Positions 25,633-35,381 are shown, numbered from the stretch's first letter. The stretch: 64,000 bases of DNA from Ancylobacter sp. SL191 (GCF_026625645.1 NZ_CP113056.1:1240001-1304000); one strand, 5' to 3'. A program made the numbers and translations. The notes: generated from the sequence alone by a model not told the origin.

Positions 25633-25661
25633 AAATTCGCAACAAACAATCTGGCTGTCAA
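25633..25661 (-). promoter_or_regulatory. Retron promoter
   Basis: A perfect TTGACA -35 (25656-25661, minus strand) is followed by an AT-rich GAATTTTATT stretch at -10 distance. Transcription would begin at or just before the a1 repeat, as expected for a retron. The -10 hexamer itself is weak. Confidence 0.5.
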
Positions 25662-25699
25662 CTGATGTATCTGCCTCTTCTTGTATTCTTGCCTTACCC

Positions 25700-26695
25700 C
25701 TACCGCCCCTTCCCTCGCATCCACCGCCACGGGCGCCCGTCGATCGCCGCCAGCCCCAAAGCGATGATGGCGAAGCCGGCGAATTCGCGCGGCTCCAGCG
25801 CCTCGCCGAGCACCAGCGCGCCGAGCAGGATCGCGCTCACCGGCACGAGGAAGGTGACGAGCGAGATGTTGGTCGCCCCGTTCCGCGCGAGGATGCGGAA
25901 ATACAGGATGTAGGCGATGCCGGTGGAGAGCACGCCGAGCCCGGCCAGCGCGCCGAGCACCTTGGGCGAGGGCACCGGGAGCTGCCAGGGCGCGTCCAGC
26001 ACGGCGATGACCGGCAGCAGCATCAGGCTGGAGAAGGCGAGCTGGGTCATGGCGACGCCGAGCGGCGGCAGGGCGCGGAAGCGGCGGCCATAGACGCTGG
26101 CAAAGCCATAGGAGACCGTCGCGCCGATGGCGGCGAGCTGGGCGGCGAGGTTGTGGCCGCCAAGCTGGCCGAGCAGCGCCGGGCCCATCATCACCGCCAC
26201 GCCGGCAAAGCCGAGGCTCACCCCCACCAGCTTGCCGGCGGTGAATTTCTCGTCGCGGGTGAAGGCCTGCGCCACCAGCACGGTGAAGAGCGGGGTCGCG
26301 GCATTGAGGATCGAGGAAAGCCCGCTCGGGATATGCTGCTGCGACCAGGCGATCAGCCCGAAGGGGATGATGTTGGCGATGAGCGCGAGCAGGGCGAATT
26401 CCGCCATCAGCCGGCGTGTCAGGGGCAGGCGCACCCCGGCGAGGCGGGCGATGAAATAGAGCGCGCCGGCGCCGATGGTCACGCGCGCGAACACCATGGT
26501 GAGCGGCGGGATCTCGGCGATGGCGATCTTGCCGAAGAAGAAGGAGCCGCCCCAGATCAGCGAGAGCAGCACCAGCGCGCCCCAGTCGCCGGCGGCCATC
26601 GGGTGCGGGCCGGCGGACGGGGCGGGAGTCGCTGCGGGCGTGGCCGGAGCGGGGGCCGCGAGCCCTTGGGCGGGGGCGGGCTCGGGGTGCGACAT
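25700..26695 (-). CDS. EamA/DMT-family transporter
   Basis: 331 residues with ten TM helices in two EamA repeats: GALVLLSLIWGGSFFFGKIAIAEIPPLT begins the first, and AAQLAAIGATVSYGFASVYGRRF the second, with the pattern ISLVTFLVPVSAILLGALVLGEAL near the end. An Ala/Pro-rich cytoplasmic N-terminus of about 30 residues precedes the first helix and the start may be slightly further in. Such proteins usually export amino acids or metabolites; substrate unknown. Its stop codon marks the right border of the retron island. Confidence 0.9.
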   Translation of the reverse strand: MSHPEPAPAQGLAAPAPATPAATPAPSAGPHPMAAGDWGALVLLSLIWGGSFFFGKIAIAEIPPLTMVFARVTIGAGALYFIARLAGVRLPLTRRLMAEFALLALIANIIPFGLIAWSQQHIPSGLSSILNAATPLFTVLVAQAFTRDEKFTAGKLVGVSLGFAGVAVMMGPALLGQLGGHNLAAQLAAIGATVSYGFASVYGRRFRALPPLGVAMTQLAFSSLMLLPVIAVLDAPWQLPVPSPKVLGALAGLGVLSTGIAYILYFRILARNGATNISLVTFLVPVSAILLGALVLGEALEPREFAGFAIIALGLAAIDGRPWRWMRGKGR

Positions 26696-26808
26696 GGGGC
26701 CGGCTCCTGCAACGCGGGCGCGGCGGGCGCCCTCAAGGCCGGCGCTTTACTCCATCGCCGCGCCCCGCGCCACCCGATTTCACGGGGCGGGTACGGAGAT
26801 AGGCCGGC

Positions 26809-27636
26809 TCAGGGCTGGGAGGGGGCGGTGCCCAGCGCGGCGCGGATGAGCGCGAGCGCATCCGGGCTCGCCCATTCCGCCGGGCCGGCGATATGGCCGA
26901 TCTCGCAACCCTGCGCGTCGATCAGCATGGTGGTCGGCAGGCCGAAGCCGCGCCCCACCGTGCGCAGATCCTGGAACGCCTTGGCCTTGGGGTCGGTATA
27001 GAGCGCCAGCTCCTTGATGCCGGTCTCCTCCAGGAAGCGCTTGGGCTTGTCCGGGTCGCGGGTGTCGATGTTGAGGGCGACGACGTTGAAGGCGGGGGCC
27101 TGCGGGCCCGCCCCGGTGCCGGCTCCCGTGCCGAGCTTGGCCTGAAGCTCGTCGAGCGCCGGCATCTCCTTGCGGCAGGGCACGCACCAGGTCGCCCAGA
27201 TGTTGACGAGCTTGAGCCCGTCGCCGCCGACCTTGGAGAGCGTCAGCGGCGTGCCGTCGGGACCGAGAAAGGCGAGGTCGGGAATGCGGGTCGGGGTCAG
27301 GGTCGGGGCGAAGGCGGCGAGCTCCCCCTTGGCGAGGTCGGCGATGCGGCGGGCGGTGTCGCTGGCCGCCTGGCAGGCCGGATCCTTGCCGGACAAACTG
27401 GCCTGACTGGCCACCTGATTGGCCTGATCGTTCACCCCACTGGCCTGACTGGTCACCGTTCCCGCGCCGTTCGTGGCAATGGCGTTGCGCGGATCACCCC
27501 CGATCCCGTATACGCCTGCCAGCACGGCGGCGCCGCCGAGCAGGAGCGCCGCGGCCACGATCAGCAGGCGGCGCCGCCCGGGGCGCGCCGCGTGCGTGCC
27601 TTCGTCGCCCGTCGGCGTCTCGGGTCGTTCGGTCAT
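26809..27636 (-). CDS. tlpA: TlpA-family thiol:disulfide oxidoreductase, membrane-anchored
   Basis: 275 residues. A TM anchor ([25 protein letters not shown]) is followed by a low-complexity Ser/Gln/Ala linker and a thioredoxin domain with active site [19 protein letters not shown] near residue 165 and the cis-Pro in GLPTTMLID. It reduces disulfides in the periplasm, typically for cytochrome oxidase or cytochrome c maturation. It is divergent from argH with 27 bases between starts, the arrangement seen in many rhizobia. The start [10 protein letters not shown] is preferred over upstream in-frame codons that would overlap argH. Confidence 0.9.
   Translation of the reverse strand: MTERPETPTGDEGTHAARPGRRRLLIVAAALLLGGAAVLAGVYGIGGDPRNAIATNGAGTVTSQASGVNDQANQVASQASLSGKDPACQAASDTARRIADLAKGELAAFAPTLTPTRIPDLAFLGPDGTPLTLSKVGGDGLKLVNIWATWCVPCRKEMPALDELQAKLGTGAGTGAGPQAPAFNVVALNIDTRDPDKPKRFLEETGIKELALYTDPKAKAFQDLRTVGRGFGLPTTMLIDAQGCEIGHIAGPAEWASPDALALIRAALGTAPSQP
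27391..27460. repeat. Short degenerate CTGGCCTGACTGG repeats in the tlpA linker
   Basis: CTGGCCTGACTGG occurs twice exactly with a variant CTGATTGGCCTGATC between. It encodes the [19 protein letters not shown] linker between the TM anchor and the thioredoxin domain, and probably arose by slippage. Confidence 0.5.
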
Positions 27637-27663
27637 GACCGTCCTCGCGGAGAAAAGTTGAGC

Positions 27664-29052
27664 ATGAGCAACAAGATGTGGGGTGGCCGCTTCGAGACCG
27701 GCCCGGACGCGATCATGGAGGAAATAAACGTCTCCATTGGTTTCGACCAGCGCCTCTATGCGCAGGACATTGCCGGCTCGAAGGCGCACGCCGCGATGCT
27801 GGCGGCCAAAGGCATCATCGACAAGGCAGATGCCGAAAAGATCGTGGCGGGTCTAGACACGATCCTGTCAGAAATCGAAGGCGGCCAGTTCACCTTCCAG
27901 CGGGCGCTGGAGGACATCCATATGAATGTGGAGTCCCGCCTCGCCGCCCTGATCGGCACATCCGCCGGCCGCCTCCACACGGCGCGCTCGCGCAACGACC
28001 AGGTGGCGACCGATTTCCGGCTCTATGTCCGCGACACGCTGGACACGCTGGATGCGCAGATTCGTGATTTGCAGAAGGCACTTACCGAGAAGGCGCTGCT
28101 TCATTCCGGTACCGTTATGCCGGGCTTCACGCATCTGCAGACCGCCCAGCCGGTGACCTTCGGCCACCATCTCATGGCCTATGTCGAGATGCTCGGGCGC
28201 GACCGCGGCCGGCTGCGCGATGCCCGCGCGCGGCTGAACGAGTGCCCGCTCGGCGCCGCCGCGCTGGCCGGCACATCGTTCCCGATCGATCGTTTCGCTA
28301 CCGCAACGAGCCTTGGATTTGATAGGCCCACGGCCAATTCGCTGGATTCCGTCTCCGACCGCGACTTCGTGCTGGAGACGCTGGCGGCCGCCTCGATCTG
28401 CGCCATGCACCTCTCCCGCTTCGCCGAGGAGATCGTGATCTGGACCTCGCCGCTGGTTGGCCTGATCAAGCTGTCGGACCGCTTCACCACCGGCTCGTCC
28501 ATCATGCCGCAGAAGCGCAACCCCGACGCGGCCGAGCTGGTGCGCGCCAAGATCGGGCGAATTGCCGGTGCTTTCAATGGCTTGCTGATGGTCATGAAGG
28601 GCCTGGCGCTGGCCTATGCCAAGGACATGCAGGAGGACAAGGAGGGCGCGTTCGATGCCTTCTCCACCCTCTCGCTGATGATCGCGGCGACCGCCGGCAT
28701 GGTCCGCGACATGGTGCCGGACGAGAAGAAGATGAAGGAGGCGGCGGGCTCGGGCTATTCCACCGCCACGGATCTGGCCGACTGGCTGGTGCGCGTGCTC
28801 GGCCTGCCCTTCCGCGAGGCGCATCACGTCACCGGTCGCATCGTCTCGCTGGCGAGCGGGCAGGGGATCGCCCTGCACAAGCTGAAACTCGAGGAGATGC
28901 AAAGCGTTGAGCCGCGCATTACCAAGGAGGTGTTCGGCGTGCTCTCCGTGTCGAAGTCAGTGGCGAGTCGCGTTTCCTATGGCGGCACGGCGCCGAAGAA
29001 TGTGCGCGCGCAGGCCAAGCGCTGGCTCAAGCAACTCGCCAAGGAAGGCTGA
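27664..29052 (+). CDS. argH: Argininosuccinate lyase
   Basis: 462 residues. It starts [20 protein letters not shown], has [20 protein letters not shown] (substrate-binding Ser-Arg-Asn), the catalytic His region [16 protein letters not shown] and the superfamily signature [15 protein letters not shown] with the catalytic serine. It cleaves argininosuccinate to arginine and fumarate, the last step of arginine synthesis. The frame is open far upstream, but that part is antisense to tlpA; the ATG at 27664 fits the family exactly. yciB follows five bases later, so they are probably cotranscribed. Confidence 0.97.
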   Translation: MSNKMWGGRFETGPDAIMEEINVSIGFDQRLYAQDIAGSKAHAAMLAAKGIIDKADAEKIVAGLDTILSEIEGGQFTFQRALEDIHMNVESRLAALIGTSAGRLHTARSRNDQVATDFRLYVRDTLDTLDAQIRDLQKALTEKALLHSGTVMPGFTHLQTAQPVTFGHHLMAYVEMLGRDRGRLRDARARLNECPLGAAALAGTSFPIDRFATATSLGFDRPTANSLDSVSDRDFVLETLAAASICAMHLSRFAEEIVIWTSPLVGLIKLSDRFTTGSSIMPQKRNPDAAELVRAKIGRIAGAFNGLLMVMKGLALAYAKDMQEDKEGAFDAFSTLSLMIAATAGMVRDMVPDEKKMKEAAGSGYSTATDLADWLVRVLGLPFREAHHVTGRIVSLASGQGIALHKLKLEEMQSVEPRITKEVFGVLSVSKSVASRVSYGGTAPKNVRAQAKRWLKQLAKEG

Positions 29053-29057
29053 TCGGC

Positions 29058-29657
29058 ATGGCTGACACCACGGGCCCGACGCCGCTGCGCAAGATGCACC
29101 CGGCGCTGAAATTCGCGCTGGAGCTGGGGCCGCTGGTGGTGTTCTTCATCGCCAATGGCCGCGCCGGCATCTATGTCGCCACCGGCGCCTTCATGGTAGC
29201 GACCTTCGCGGCGCTGCTGGTGATGTGGCTGATCGCCCGCAAGATCGCGGTCATGCCGCTGGTCTCGGCCGTGGTGGTGCTGGTGTTCGGCTCGCTCACG
29301 CTCTGGCTGCAGGACGACCATTTCATCAAGATGAAGCCGACCATCGTCAACGCGCTGTTCGGCGGGTTGCTGCTCGGCGGGCTCGTCTTCCGCAAGCCGC
29401 TGCTGCCCTATGTGCTGGGCGACGTGTTCCAGCTCACGCCGGAAGGCTGGCACAAGCTGACCATCCGCTGGGGTGTGTTCTTCCTCGTCATGGCCGTGCT
29501 GAACGAGGTGGTCTGGCGTTCGGTCTCGACCGATACCTGGGTGGCCTTCAAGACCTTCGGCTATCTGCCGCTGACGCTGGTCTTCGCCATGGCGCAAGTG
29601 CCGCTGATGACCGCCCATGCCGCCAACGACCCGGCAAAGCCGACGGACGGCGCATAG
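29058..29657 (+). CDS. yciB: Septation protein A / inner-membrane protein YciB
   Basis: 199 residues, five TM helices. Motifs: LKFALELGPLVVFFIANGRAGIYVATGAFM, then LWLQDDHFIKMKPTIVNALFGG and LTIRWGVFFLVMAVLNEVVWR, diagnostic of YciB/IspA. It works in cell-envelope maintenance and division. It follows argH within five bases. Confidence 0.95.
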   Translation: MADTTGPTPLRKMHPALKFALELGPLVVFFIANGRAGIYVATGAFMVATFAALLVMWLIARKIAVMPLVSAVVVLVFGSLTLWLQDDHFIKMKPTIVNALFGGLLLGGLVFRKPLLPYVLGDVFQLTPEGWHKLTIRWGVFFLVMAVLNEVVWRSVSTDTWVAFKTFGYLPLTLVFAMAQVPLMTAHAANDPAKPTDGA

Positions 29658-29659
29658 GA

Positions 29660-29686
29660 ACACAGGCGGGGCCAAGCGCGCCCCGC
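29660..29686. terminator. Hairpin between convergent yciB and aldo/keto reductase genes
   Basis: CAGGCGGGGC (29660-29669) pairs perfectly with GCCCCGCCTG (29677-29686). It lies three bases past the yciB stop and 16 before the stop of the convergent gene. No strong T run is present, but position and stem strength suggest a bidirectional terminator. Confidence 0.5.
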
Positions 29687-29702
29687 CTGCATAAGACCGC
29701 CC

Positions 29703-30749
29703 TTACGGGCAGGGATTGCCGCGCAGCTGGTGGACCGCGTCGACCTTGGCTTCCAGCTCGGATGTGAAGGCGACATTGATCGCGTCGATGTCGTTCGTCA
29801 GCTGCTCCATCGTGGTCGCGCCGATGATGACCGAGGTCATGAACTCGCGCGACAGGCAGAAGGCGATGGCGAACTGCGCCGGGTCGATGCCGGCCTCGCG
29901 GGCGATGGCAAGATAGTCGTCGATCGCCGCTTCCGCGCCGGGTGTCTGGTAGCGCTGGCCACGGTTGAACAGCGTGGAGCGGGCACCCGCCGGGCGGGCG
30001 CCGTTCTGATACTTGCCGGTGAGATAGCCCTGCGCCAGCGGGGAATAGGCGAGCAGGCCCACATCCTCGCGCAGGCTCACCTCGGCGAGCGCCGTCTCAT
30101 AGGTGCGGTTCAGCAGGTGATAGGCATTCTGCACCGAGGCCGCGCGCGGGCCACCCGTGCGCCCGGCCTCGTCGAGAAAGCGCATCGTGCCCCAGGCGCT
30201 CTCATTGGAGAGGCCGATATGGCGCACCTTGCCCTCCTTCACCAGCTCGGCGAAGGCGTCCAGCGTCTCGGCGATCGGCGTCTCGTCACCGGCGACGGAC
30301 TTCCAGCGCGTCGGGTTGGAGCCGAAATAGGCGATGGGCCGGCCCGGCCAGTGCAGCTGGTACAGGTCGATATAGTCGGTCTGCAGCCGGGTGAGGCTCT
30401 TCTCCACGGCTTCGCGGATCTGCCCGCGCGTCGGGCGAGCCGGGGAGCCGTCGTCGCGGAACCAGGTCATCTCCGAGAGCCCGCACACCTTGGTGGCGAG
30501 GATGACCTTGTCGCGGTTGCCGCGCGCCTTGAACCAGGAGCCGATCACGCGCTCGGTCGAGCCCTGGGTGTCCGGCTTGGGCGGGATCGAGTAAAGCTCG
30601 GCGGTATCGAAGAAATTGATGCCCCGGTCGAGGGCGTAGTCCATTTGCGCGTGGCCTTCGGCCTCGGTGTTCTGCTCACCATAGGTCATGGTGCCCAGGC
30701 AAATGGCGCTGACCTCGAGGCCGGTGCGGCCGAGCGGGCGGTACTGCAT
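29703..30749 (-). CDS. Aldo/keto reductase (Tas/YajO-type)
   Basis: 348 residues of the NADP-dependent TIM-barrel family: MQYRPLGRTGLEVSAICLGTMTYG at the start, catalytic Asp-Tyr in GINFFDTAELYSIPP, Lys in VILATKVCG and His in LYQLHWPGRP. The inserted IPPKPDTQGSTERVIGSW region is typical of the Tas group. Near the end, TSVIIGATTMEQLTNDI binds the cofactor phosphate. Substrate unknown; a stress-related carbonyl reductase is likely. Confidence 0.93.
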   Translation of the reverse strand: MQYRPLGRTGLEVSAICLGTMTYGEQNTEAEGHAQMDYALDRGINFFDTAELYSIPPKPDTQGSTERVIGSWFKARGNRDKVILATKVCGLSEMTWFRDDGSPARPTRGQIREAVEKSLTRLQTDYIDLYQLHWPGRPIAYFGSNPTRWKSVAGDETPIAETLDAFAELVKEGKVRHIGLSNESAWGTMRFLDEAGRTGGPRAASVQNAYHLLNRTYETALAEVSLREDVGLLAYSPLAQGYLTGKYQNGARPAGARSTLFNRGQRYQTPGAEAAIDDYLAIAREAGIDPAQFAIAFCLSREFMTSVIIGATTMEQLTNDIDAINVAFTSELEAKVDAVHQLRGNPCP

Positions 30750-30831
30750 GGCAATGTCCGGGATTCGTCAGGAAGGGGGTGCCTGATGATAGGAGCGCCA
30801 ACCCGGAGGTACAAGCTGCCGCAACGGAGCG

Positions 30832-31281
30832 TCAGGACTCCGCCGGCGCGGCTGTAGCCGTCTCCATCCCCCAGAAACGCGCCGCTTCCAGCGGCAGGTG
30901 CCGCAGCGTCTGCGTGAGGACGGCCGCGTCGACATGGCGCCGCAGCACCGCGCCGACCTGCGCCACCGCCTGATCGGTCGCCAGATTATGGCGCGCGCGC
31001 AAGGATTTGACGTCGCGCAGCACCTCTTCCTCCGTCCAGGAGGCGGGGCCGATCTCGGCGGCGCGCCAGTTCTCGATGAACAGCGCGCCCAGCAGCGGCG
31101 GCAGGGCGGCGGCGAAGGCCAGCACCTCGCCGGGCGCCAGCCGCCGGCGAAAGGCGCGGAACACGGCATCGACCACCGTATAGGCCTGATGGCGGCTGGA
31201 GAGCTGCGCCGCGTCCGCCACCTCGGCCAGGAACACGTCGAACGCCTCGCTGGCCCGGCGATAGGTCATGGGCACGGTCAT
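30832..31281 (-). CDS. DUF2267 domain protein
   Basis: 149 residues. Two helical DUF2267-like repeats are visible: RRASEAFDVFLAEVADAA...AYTVVDAVFRAFRRRLAPGEVLAFAAALPPLLGALF and a second ARHNLATDQAVAQVGAVLRRHVDAAVLTQTLRHLP. No enzymatic motif. It overlaps the arylesterase stop by four bases (ATGA) and so is the second gene of that operon. Function unknown. Confidence 0.8.
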   Translation of the reverse strand: MTVPMTYRRASEAFDVFLAEVADAAQLSSRHQAYTVVDAVFRAFRRRLAPGEVLAFAAALPPLLGALFIENWRAAEIGPASWTEEEVLRDVKSLRARHNLATDQAVAQVGAVLRRHVDAAVLTQTLRHLPLEAARFWGMETATAAPAES

Positions 31282-31940
31282 GGCGCGCTCTTGAGCGTGG
31301 CGAGCCAGCGCTCCACCGCCGGGGTGATGCGCTCGACGATGACGTCGACGCCCGCCGCTGTCGGGTGGATGCCATCCGGCTGGTTGAGCTTGCCCTGCCC
31401 GGCCACGCCGTCGAGGAAGAACGGGTAGAGCGGCACGTCATATTTCGCCGCAAGGCGCGGATAGATCGCGTTGAACCGCTCGCCATAGCCGCCACCGAGA
31501 TTGGGCGGGGCGACCATGCCGGCGAGCAGCACGGGAATCTTGCGCTCCTTCAGCCGCGCAAGAATGGCGTCGAGCGACTTTTCCGCAATGGCCGGATCGA
31601 GGCCGCGCAGCGCGTCATTGGCGCCGAGTTCCAGGATGACACCCTGCGTCCCGTCCTGGATCGACCAGTCGAGCCGCGCGAGGCCGGCGCTGGTCGTGTC
31701 GCCGGACACGCCGGCATTCTCGATCACCACATCGTGACCCTTCGCCGTGAGCGCCGCCTGCAGTTTCGCGGGAAAGGCGTCCTTGGCGGGCAGGCCGAGA
31801 CCGGCCGTCAGGCTGTCGCCAAAGGCCACCAGACGGAGCGGTTCGGCGTGCAGCGGGGTCATGGCCATCATCAATCCCGCGAGAGCGAGCACCGGGAGAG
31901 TGAAGTTCAGCGTCCACCGTCCCTTTCGCGACGTAAACAA
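31278..31940 (-). CDS. SGNH-hydrolase arylesterase (TesA-like)
   Basis: About 220 residues. A signal peptide (LNFTLPVLALAGLMMAMTPLHA) precedes the SGNH fold: block I FGDSLTAGLGL (Ser), block II Gly in GVSGDTT, block III GANDALRG (Asn) and block V DGIHPT (Asp, His). It hydrolyses esters or thioesters in the periplasm. No ATG is well placed; the TTG at 31940 lies 41 codons inside the longest frame, has an AGGA at a suitable distance, and avoids overlap with the divergent ABC gene, so it is my choice with moderate confidence. The divergent pairing of this esterase with YbbA/YbbP is conserved in many proteobacteria. Confidence 0.85.
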   Translation of the reverse strand: MFTSRKGRWTLNFTLPVLALAGLMMAMTPLHAEPLRLVAFGDSLTAGLGLPAKDAFPAKLQAALTAKGHDVVIENAGVSGDTTSAGLARLDWSIQDGTQGVILELGANDALRGLDPAIAEKSLDAILARLKERKIPVLLAGMVAPPNLGGGYGERFNAIYPRLAAKYDVPLYPFFLDGVAGQGKLNQPDGIHPTAAGVDVIVERITPAVERWLATLKSAP

Positions 31941-32019
31941 GGCGCCATATCCTGCCGAACCTACCGCACCGCAGCGCGCTGCTCCGGCGCGCCTCCCGCC
32001 GACGAACGCCCAGGACCAC

Positions 32020-32748
32020 ATGCAGCCGAACTCCTCATCCAAGCCCGCCATCACCCTCGACAAGGTCGAACTCTCCCTCGGCTCCGGCGCGGCGCGCGTT
32101 CATATCCTCAAAGGTGTGTCGCTCAATATAGGGCAGGGTGAGGCGGTCGGCCTCGTCGGGCCGTCGGGTTCCGGCAAATCGAGCCTGCTGATGGTGCTGG
32201 CGGGGCTGGAGCAGGCGAATTCCGGCACGGTGACGGTGGCGGGCGAGGAACTGACACGGCTCAATGAGGACGCGCTGGCGCGCTTTCGCGGCCGGCATGT
32301 CGGCATCGTTTTCCAGGCCTTCCATCTCATCCCGACCATGACCGCCATCGAGAACGTGGCCGTGCCGCTGGAACTCGCCGGGCGGGCGGACGCCTTCGAG
32401 CGGGCGGCGGCGGAGCTGGCCTCGGTCGGCCTCGGCCACCGGCTCGACCATTACCCCTCGCAGCTCTCGGGCGGCGAACAGCAGCGCGTGGCGGTGGCCC
32501 GCGCGCTCGCGCCGGAGCCGCGCATCCTTGTCGCCGACGAGCCGACCGGCAATCTCGACGAGGCGACCGGCCGTCAGATCATGGACCTGCTTTTCGCCGC
32601 GCAGACCCGGCGCGGGGCAACGCTGGTGATCGTCACCCATGACCTCGCGCTGGCGCGCCGCTGCGACCGCACCATCCGCCTGCGCTCCGGCCAGATCGAG
32701 GGCGACGAAGCGGCCGAGACGGAGATGAGCGCCGGGGTGCCGGCATGA
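32020..32748 (+). CDS. ABC transporter ATP-binding protein (YbbA/LolD-type)
   Basis: 242 residues. Walker [11 protein letters not shown]-loop [13 protein letters not shown], signature [16 protein letters not shown], Walker B RILVADEP and the H-loop VTHD are all intact. It belongs to the MacB/LolD clade that powers mechanotransmission-type permeases. It overlaps the start of the large permease gene by four bases. Together with the divergent SGNH esterase it forms the TesA-YbbA-YbbP module. Confidence 0.93.
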   Translation: MQPNSSSKPAITLDKVELSLGSGAARVHILKGVSLNIGQGEAVGLVGPSGSGKSSLLMVLAGLEQANSGTVTVAGEELTRLNEDALARFRGRHVGIVFQAFHLIPTMTAIENVAVPLELAGRADAFERAAAELASVGLGHRLDHYPSQLSGGEQQRVAVARALAPEPRILVADEPTGNLDEATGRQIMDLLFAAQTRRGATLVIVTHDLALARRCDRTIRLRSGQIEGDEAAETEMSAGVPA

Positions 32749-35345
32749 GTCTGGCCGCCACCTCTTCGGGCGCCGAGACCGCGCGCCCGGCGACGCTCGG
32801 GCCGCGCGCCCGCGCCTCGCTTGCCCTGCGCTTTGCCCTGCGCGAACTGCGCGGCGGCGTACGTGGGTTCGGCGTGTTCCTCGCCTGTCTGGCGCTCGGC
32901 GTCGCCGCCATCACGGGCGTTGGTTCCTTCTCGCGCGCCCTGACCGACGGCCTCGCCCGCGAGGGCACGACGCTGCTCGGCGGCGACGCGGCGTTCACCC
33001 TCGTCCAGCGCGAGGCCAGCCCCGAGGAACTGGCGCTGATCCGTGCCGGCGGCAACGTCTCGACCATCGCCACGCTGCGCGCCATGGCGCGGGCCGGCGC
33101 GGGCGACAGCCTTAATTCTACGCTGGTCGAGGCCAAGGCGGTGGATGGCGCCTATCCCATGGTCGGTGCCATGGAGACGGACCCGCCACAGCCCATCGAC
33201 CGCGCCCTCGCTCTGGCGGACGGCCGCTTCGGCGCGCTGGCCGACCCGGCGCTGGCCGAGCGGCTCGGAATCAAGGTCGGTGATGCCTTCCAGCTCGGCG
33301 AGGCGACGCTGCGCCTCACCGGCCTTATCACCCGCGAGCCGGACGCGCTCTCCACCGGGATTGGCTTCGGGCCTCGCCTGATGGTGTCGCTCGACGCGCT
33401 GCGCGCCTCGCAGCTTCTCCAGCCTGGCAGCCTCGTGCGCTGGCACTACCGGGTGAAAATGACGGATCCTTCCGCGCTCACCGGCTTCGTCGAGCGCGTG
33501 CAGGAAGGCGCGCCGCAGGCGGGCTTCGAGGCGCGCACGCGCAATGCCGCCGCCCCGCGGCTTGAGAACAATGTCCGCCGCTTCACCGAATATCTGACGC
33601 TGGTCGGCCTCACCGCCCTGTTGGTCGGCGGCGTCGGCGTCGCCAATGCGGTCAAAAGCCACCTCGACGCCAAGCGCGGCGTCATCGCCACCTTCAAGAG
33701 CCTGGGCGCGCCGGGCGGTACGGTGTTCACCATCTATCTGGTCGAGGTCGGCCTCATCGCCGCGATCGGCATCGCCATCGGCCTCGTCGTGGGGGCGGCG
33801 CTGCCCTTCGCGGTGAACGCGGCCTTCGGCTATCTGCTGCCCATCGCCATCGAGCCGAGTCTGCAACCGGCGGCGCTGCTTCTGGCGGTGGCCTATGGCG
33901 CGCTGATCGCGCTTGCCTTCGCGCTGTGGCCGTTGGGTCTGTCGCATGACGTGCCGGTCTCGGCGCTGTTCCGCGACGAGGTGGAGACGCGCGGCCGGCG
34001 ACCCCGGCGCTCCTACATGATCCTCACCGTGCTTGCGGTTGCCGCGCTTGCGGCGCTGGCGGTGGCGGCCTCCGAGGAGCGGCGCATCGCGGTCTATTAC
34101 CTCATCGCCTCGGCGAGCGTGCTGGTGACGCTCCGGCTCGTCGGCACCGGCATCATGGCGCTTGCCCGCCGCCTGCCGCGCCCGCGCCTCACCGAGGCCC
34201 GGCTGGCGCTCGCCAATATCCACCGCCCGGCGGCGCTGACCCCGACCATCGTGCTGTCGCTGGGTCTGGGGCTCACCTTGCTGGTCACGCTGTCGCTGAT
34301 CGACCGCAGCCTCACGCGCGAGCTGACGTCGCGCCTGCCCGAGCAGGCACCGAGCTTCTTCTTCCTCGACATCCAGAACACCGAGACGGACCGCTTCGCC
34401 AGCTTCCTGCAGCAGCAGGCGCCGGCCGGCACGGTGGAACTCGTGCCGATGCTGCGCGGGCGTCTCATCACGCTCGGCGACCGGCCGGCCGAGAGCATCA
34501 CCCCGCCGCCGGAATTCGCCTGGGTGCTCTCCTCCGATCGCGGCATCACCTATGCCGACGCGTTGCCGGAGGGCTCGCGCCTCGTCGAGGGCGACTGGTG
34601 GGGCGCCGACTATGCCGGCCCGCCGCTGGTGTCCTTCGAGAAGGAGATCGCCGATGCCTTCGGGCTGAAGATCGGCGACAGCGTGACGGTGAATGTGCTC
34701 GGACGGCCGATCACCGCCCGCATCGCCAATCTCCGGCAGGTCGAGTGGGAGCGGCTCGCCATCAACTTCGTCATGGTGTTCTCGCCCAACACGTTCCGCG
34801 GCGCCCCGCACACCTCCATCGCCACGCTCACCCTGCCCGGCGGCGGCGAGGCGGGGGTGGAGAGTGGTGTGTCGCGCGCGGTGGCGCGGGACTTCCCGGC
34901 CGTCACGGCGGTACGGGTGAAGGAGGCGCTGAGCCAGATCGGCGAGATCGTCGCGAACCTCCTGCTGGCGATCCGCGGCGCGAGCCTCGTCACGCTGGTG
35001 GCGAGCGTCCTCGTGCTCGCCGGCGCGCTGGCAGCGGGCCAGCATCACCGGGTCTATGACGCCGTGATCCTGAAGACGCTCGGGGCCACCCGCGCCCGGC
35101 TCGTGCTGGCCTATGTGCTCGAATATGCCGCGCTCGGCCTTGTGACGGCGGTGGTGGCGCTCGGGGCCGGCTCGGCCGCCGCCTATCTGGTAACCACGCA
35201 GGTGATGAAGGTCGCCTTCGCCTGGTCGGGCAGCGCGGCGCTCAGCGCGGTCGGCATCGCGCTGGTGCTGACCGTGGGCTTCGGGCTCATCGGCACCTGG
35301 CGGGCGCTCGGGCAGAAGCCGGCACGCATCCTGCGCAACCTGTGA
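32745..35345 (+). CDS. ABC transporter permease, YbbP (FtsX/MacB-like) family
   Basis: 866 residues. One TM helix near the N-terminus (VRGFGVFLACLALGVAAITGVGSFS) is followed by a large periplasmic domain, a first FtsX-type block of TM helices near 280-420 (TLVGLTALLVGGVGVANAVKSHL), a second periplasmic domain and a second FtsX block at about 745-866 ending RALGQKPARILRNL. It is the partner of the preceding ATPase. Such permeases do not transport across the membrane but move periplasmic substrates; the actual substrate of YbbAP is not established. Confidence 0.92.
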   Translation: MSLAATSSGAETARPATLGPRARASLALRFALRELRGGVRGFGVFLACLALGVAAITGVGSFSRALTDGLAREGTTLLGGDAAFTLVQREASPEELALIRAGGNVSTIATLRAMARAGAGDSLNSTLVEAKAVDGAYPMVGAMETDPPQPIDRALALADGRFGALADPALAERLGIKVGDAFQLGEATLRLTGLITREPDALSTGIGFGPRLMVSLDALRASQLLQPGSLVRWHYRVKMTDPSALTGFVERVQEGAPQAGFEARTRNAAAPRLENNVRRFTEYLTLVGLTALLVGGVGVANAVKSHLDAKRGVIATFKSLGAPGGTVFTIYLVEVGLIAAIGIAIGLVVGAALPFAVNAAFGYLLPIAIEPSLQPAALLLAVAYGALIALAFALWPLGLSHDVPVSALFRDEVETRGRRPRRSYMILTVLAVAALAALAVAASEERRIAVYYLIASASVLVTLRLVGTGIMALARRLPRPRLTEARLALANIHRPAALTPTIVLSLGLGLTLLVTLSLIDRSLTRELTSRLPEQAPSFFFLDIQNTETDRFASFLQQQAPAGTVELVPMLRGRLITLGDRPAESITPPPEFAWVLSSDRGITYADALPEGSRLVEGDWWGADYAGPPLVSFEKEIADAFGLKIGDSVTVNVLGRPITARIANLRQVEWERLAINFVMVFSPNTFRGAPHTSIATLTLPGGGEAGVESGVSRAVARDFPAVTAVRVKEALSQIGEIVANLLLAIRGASLVTLVASVLVLAGALAAGQHHRVYDAVILKTLGATRARLVLAYVLEYAALGLVTAVVALGAGSAAAYLVTTQVMKVAFAWSGSAALSAVGIALVLTVGFGLIGTWRALGQKPARILRNL

Positions 35346-35381
35346 CGCTCAGCGCGCCGGTTGGGCGTGCGGGCGCGTTAA

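Noticed and set aside
23863..25699. Flanking direct repeats or att sites around the retron island
   Set aside because: Similar short strings (CGACCCCCAATT and CGACCCCAATTT) occur only on the left side and one is inside the RT gene; no pair brackets the island.
26893..27663. A long in-frame N-terminal extension of argH
   Set aside because: It is antisense to tlpA, has no homology-like features, and the ATG at 27664 gives the exact family N-terminus.
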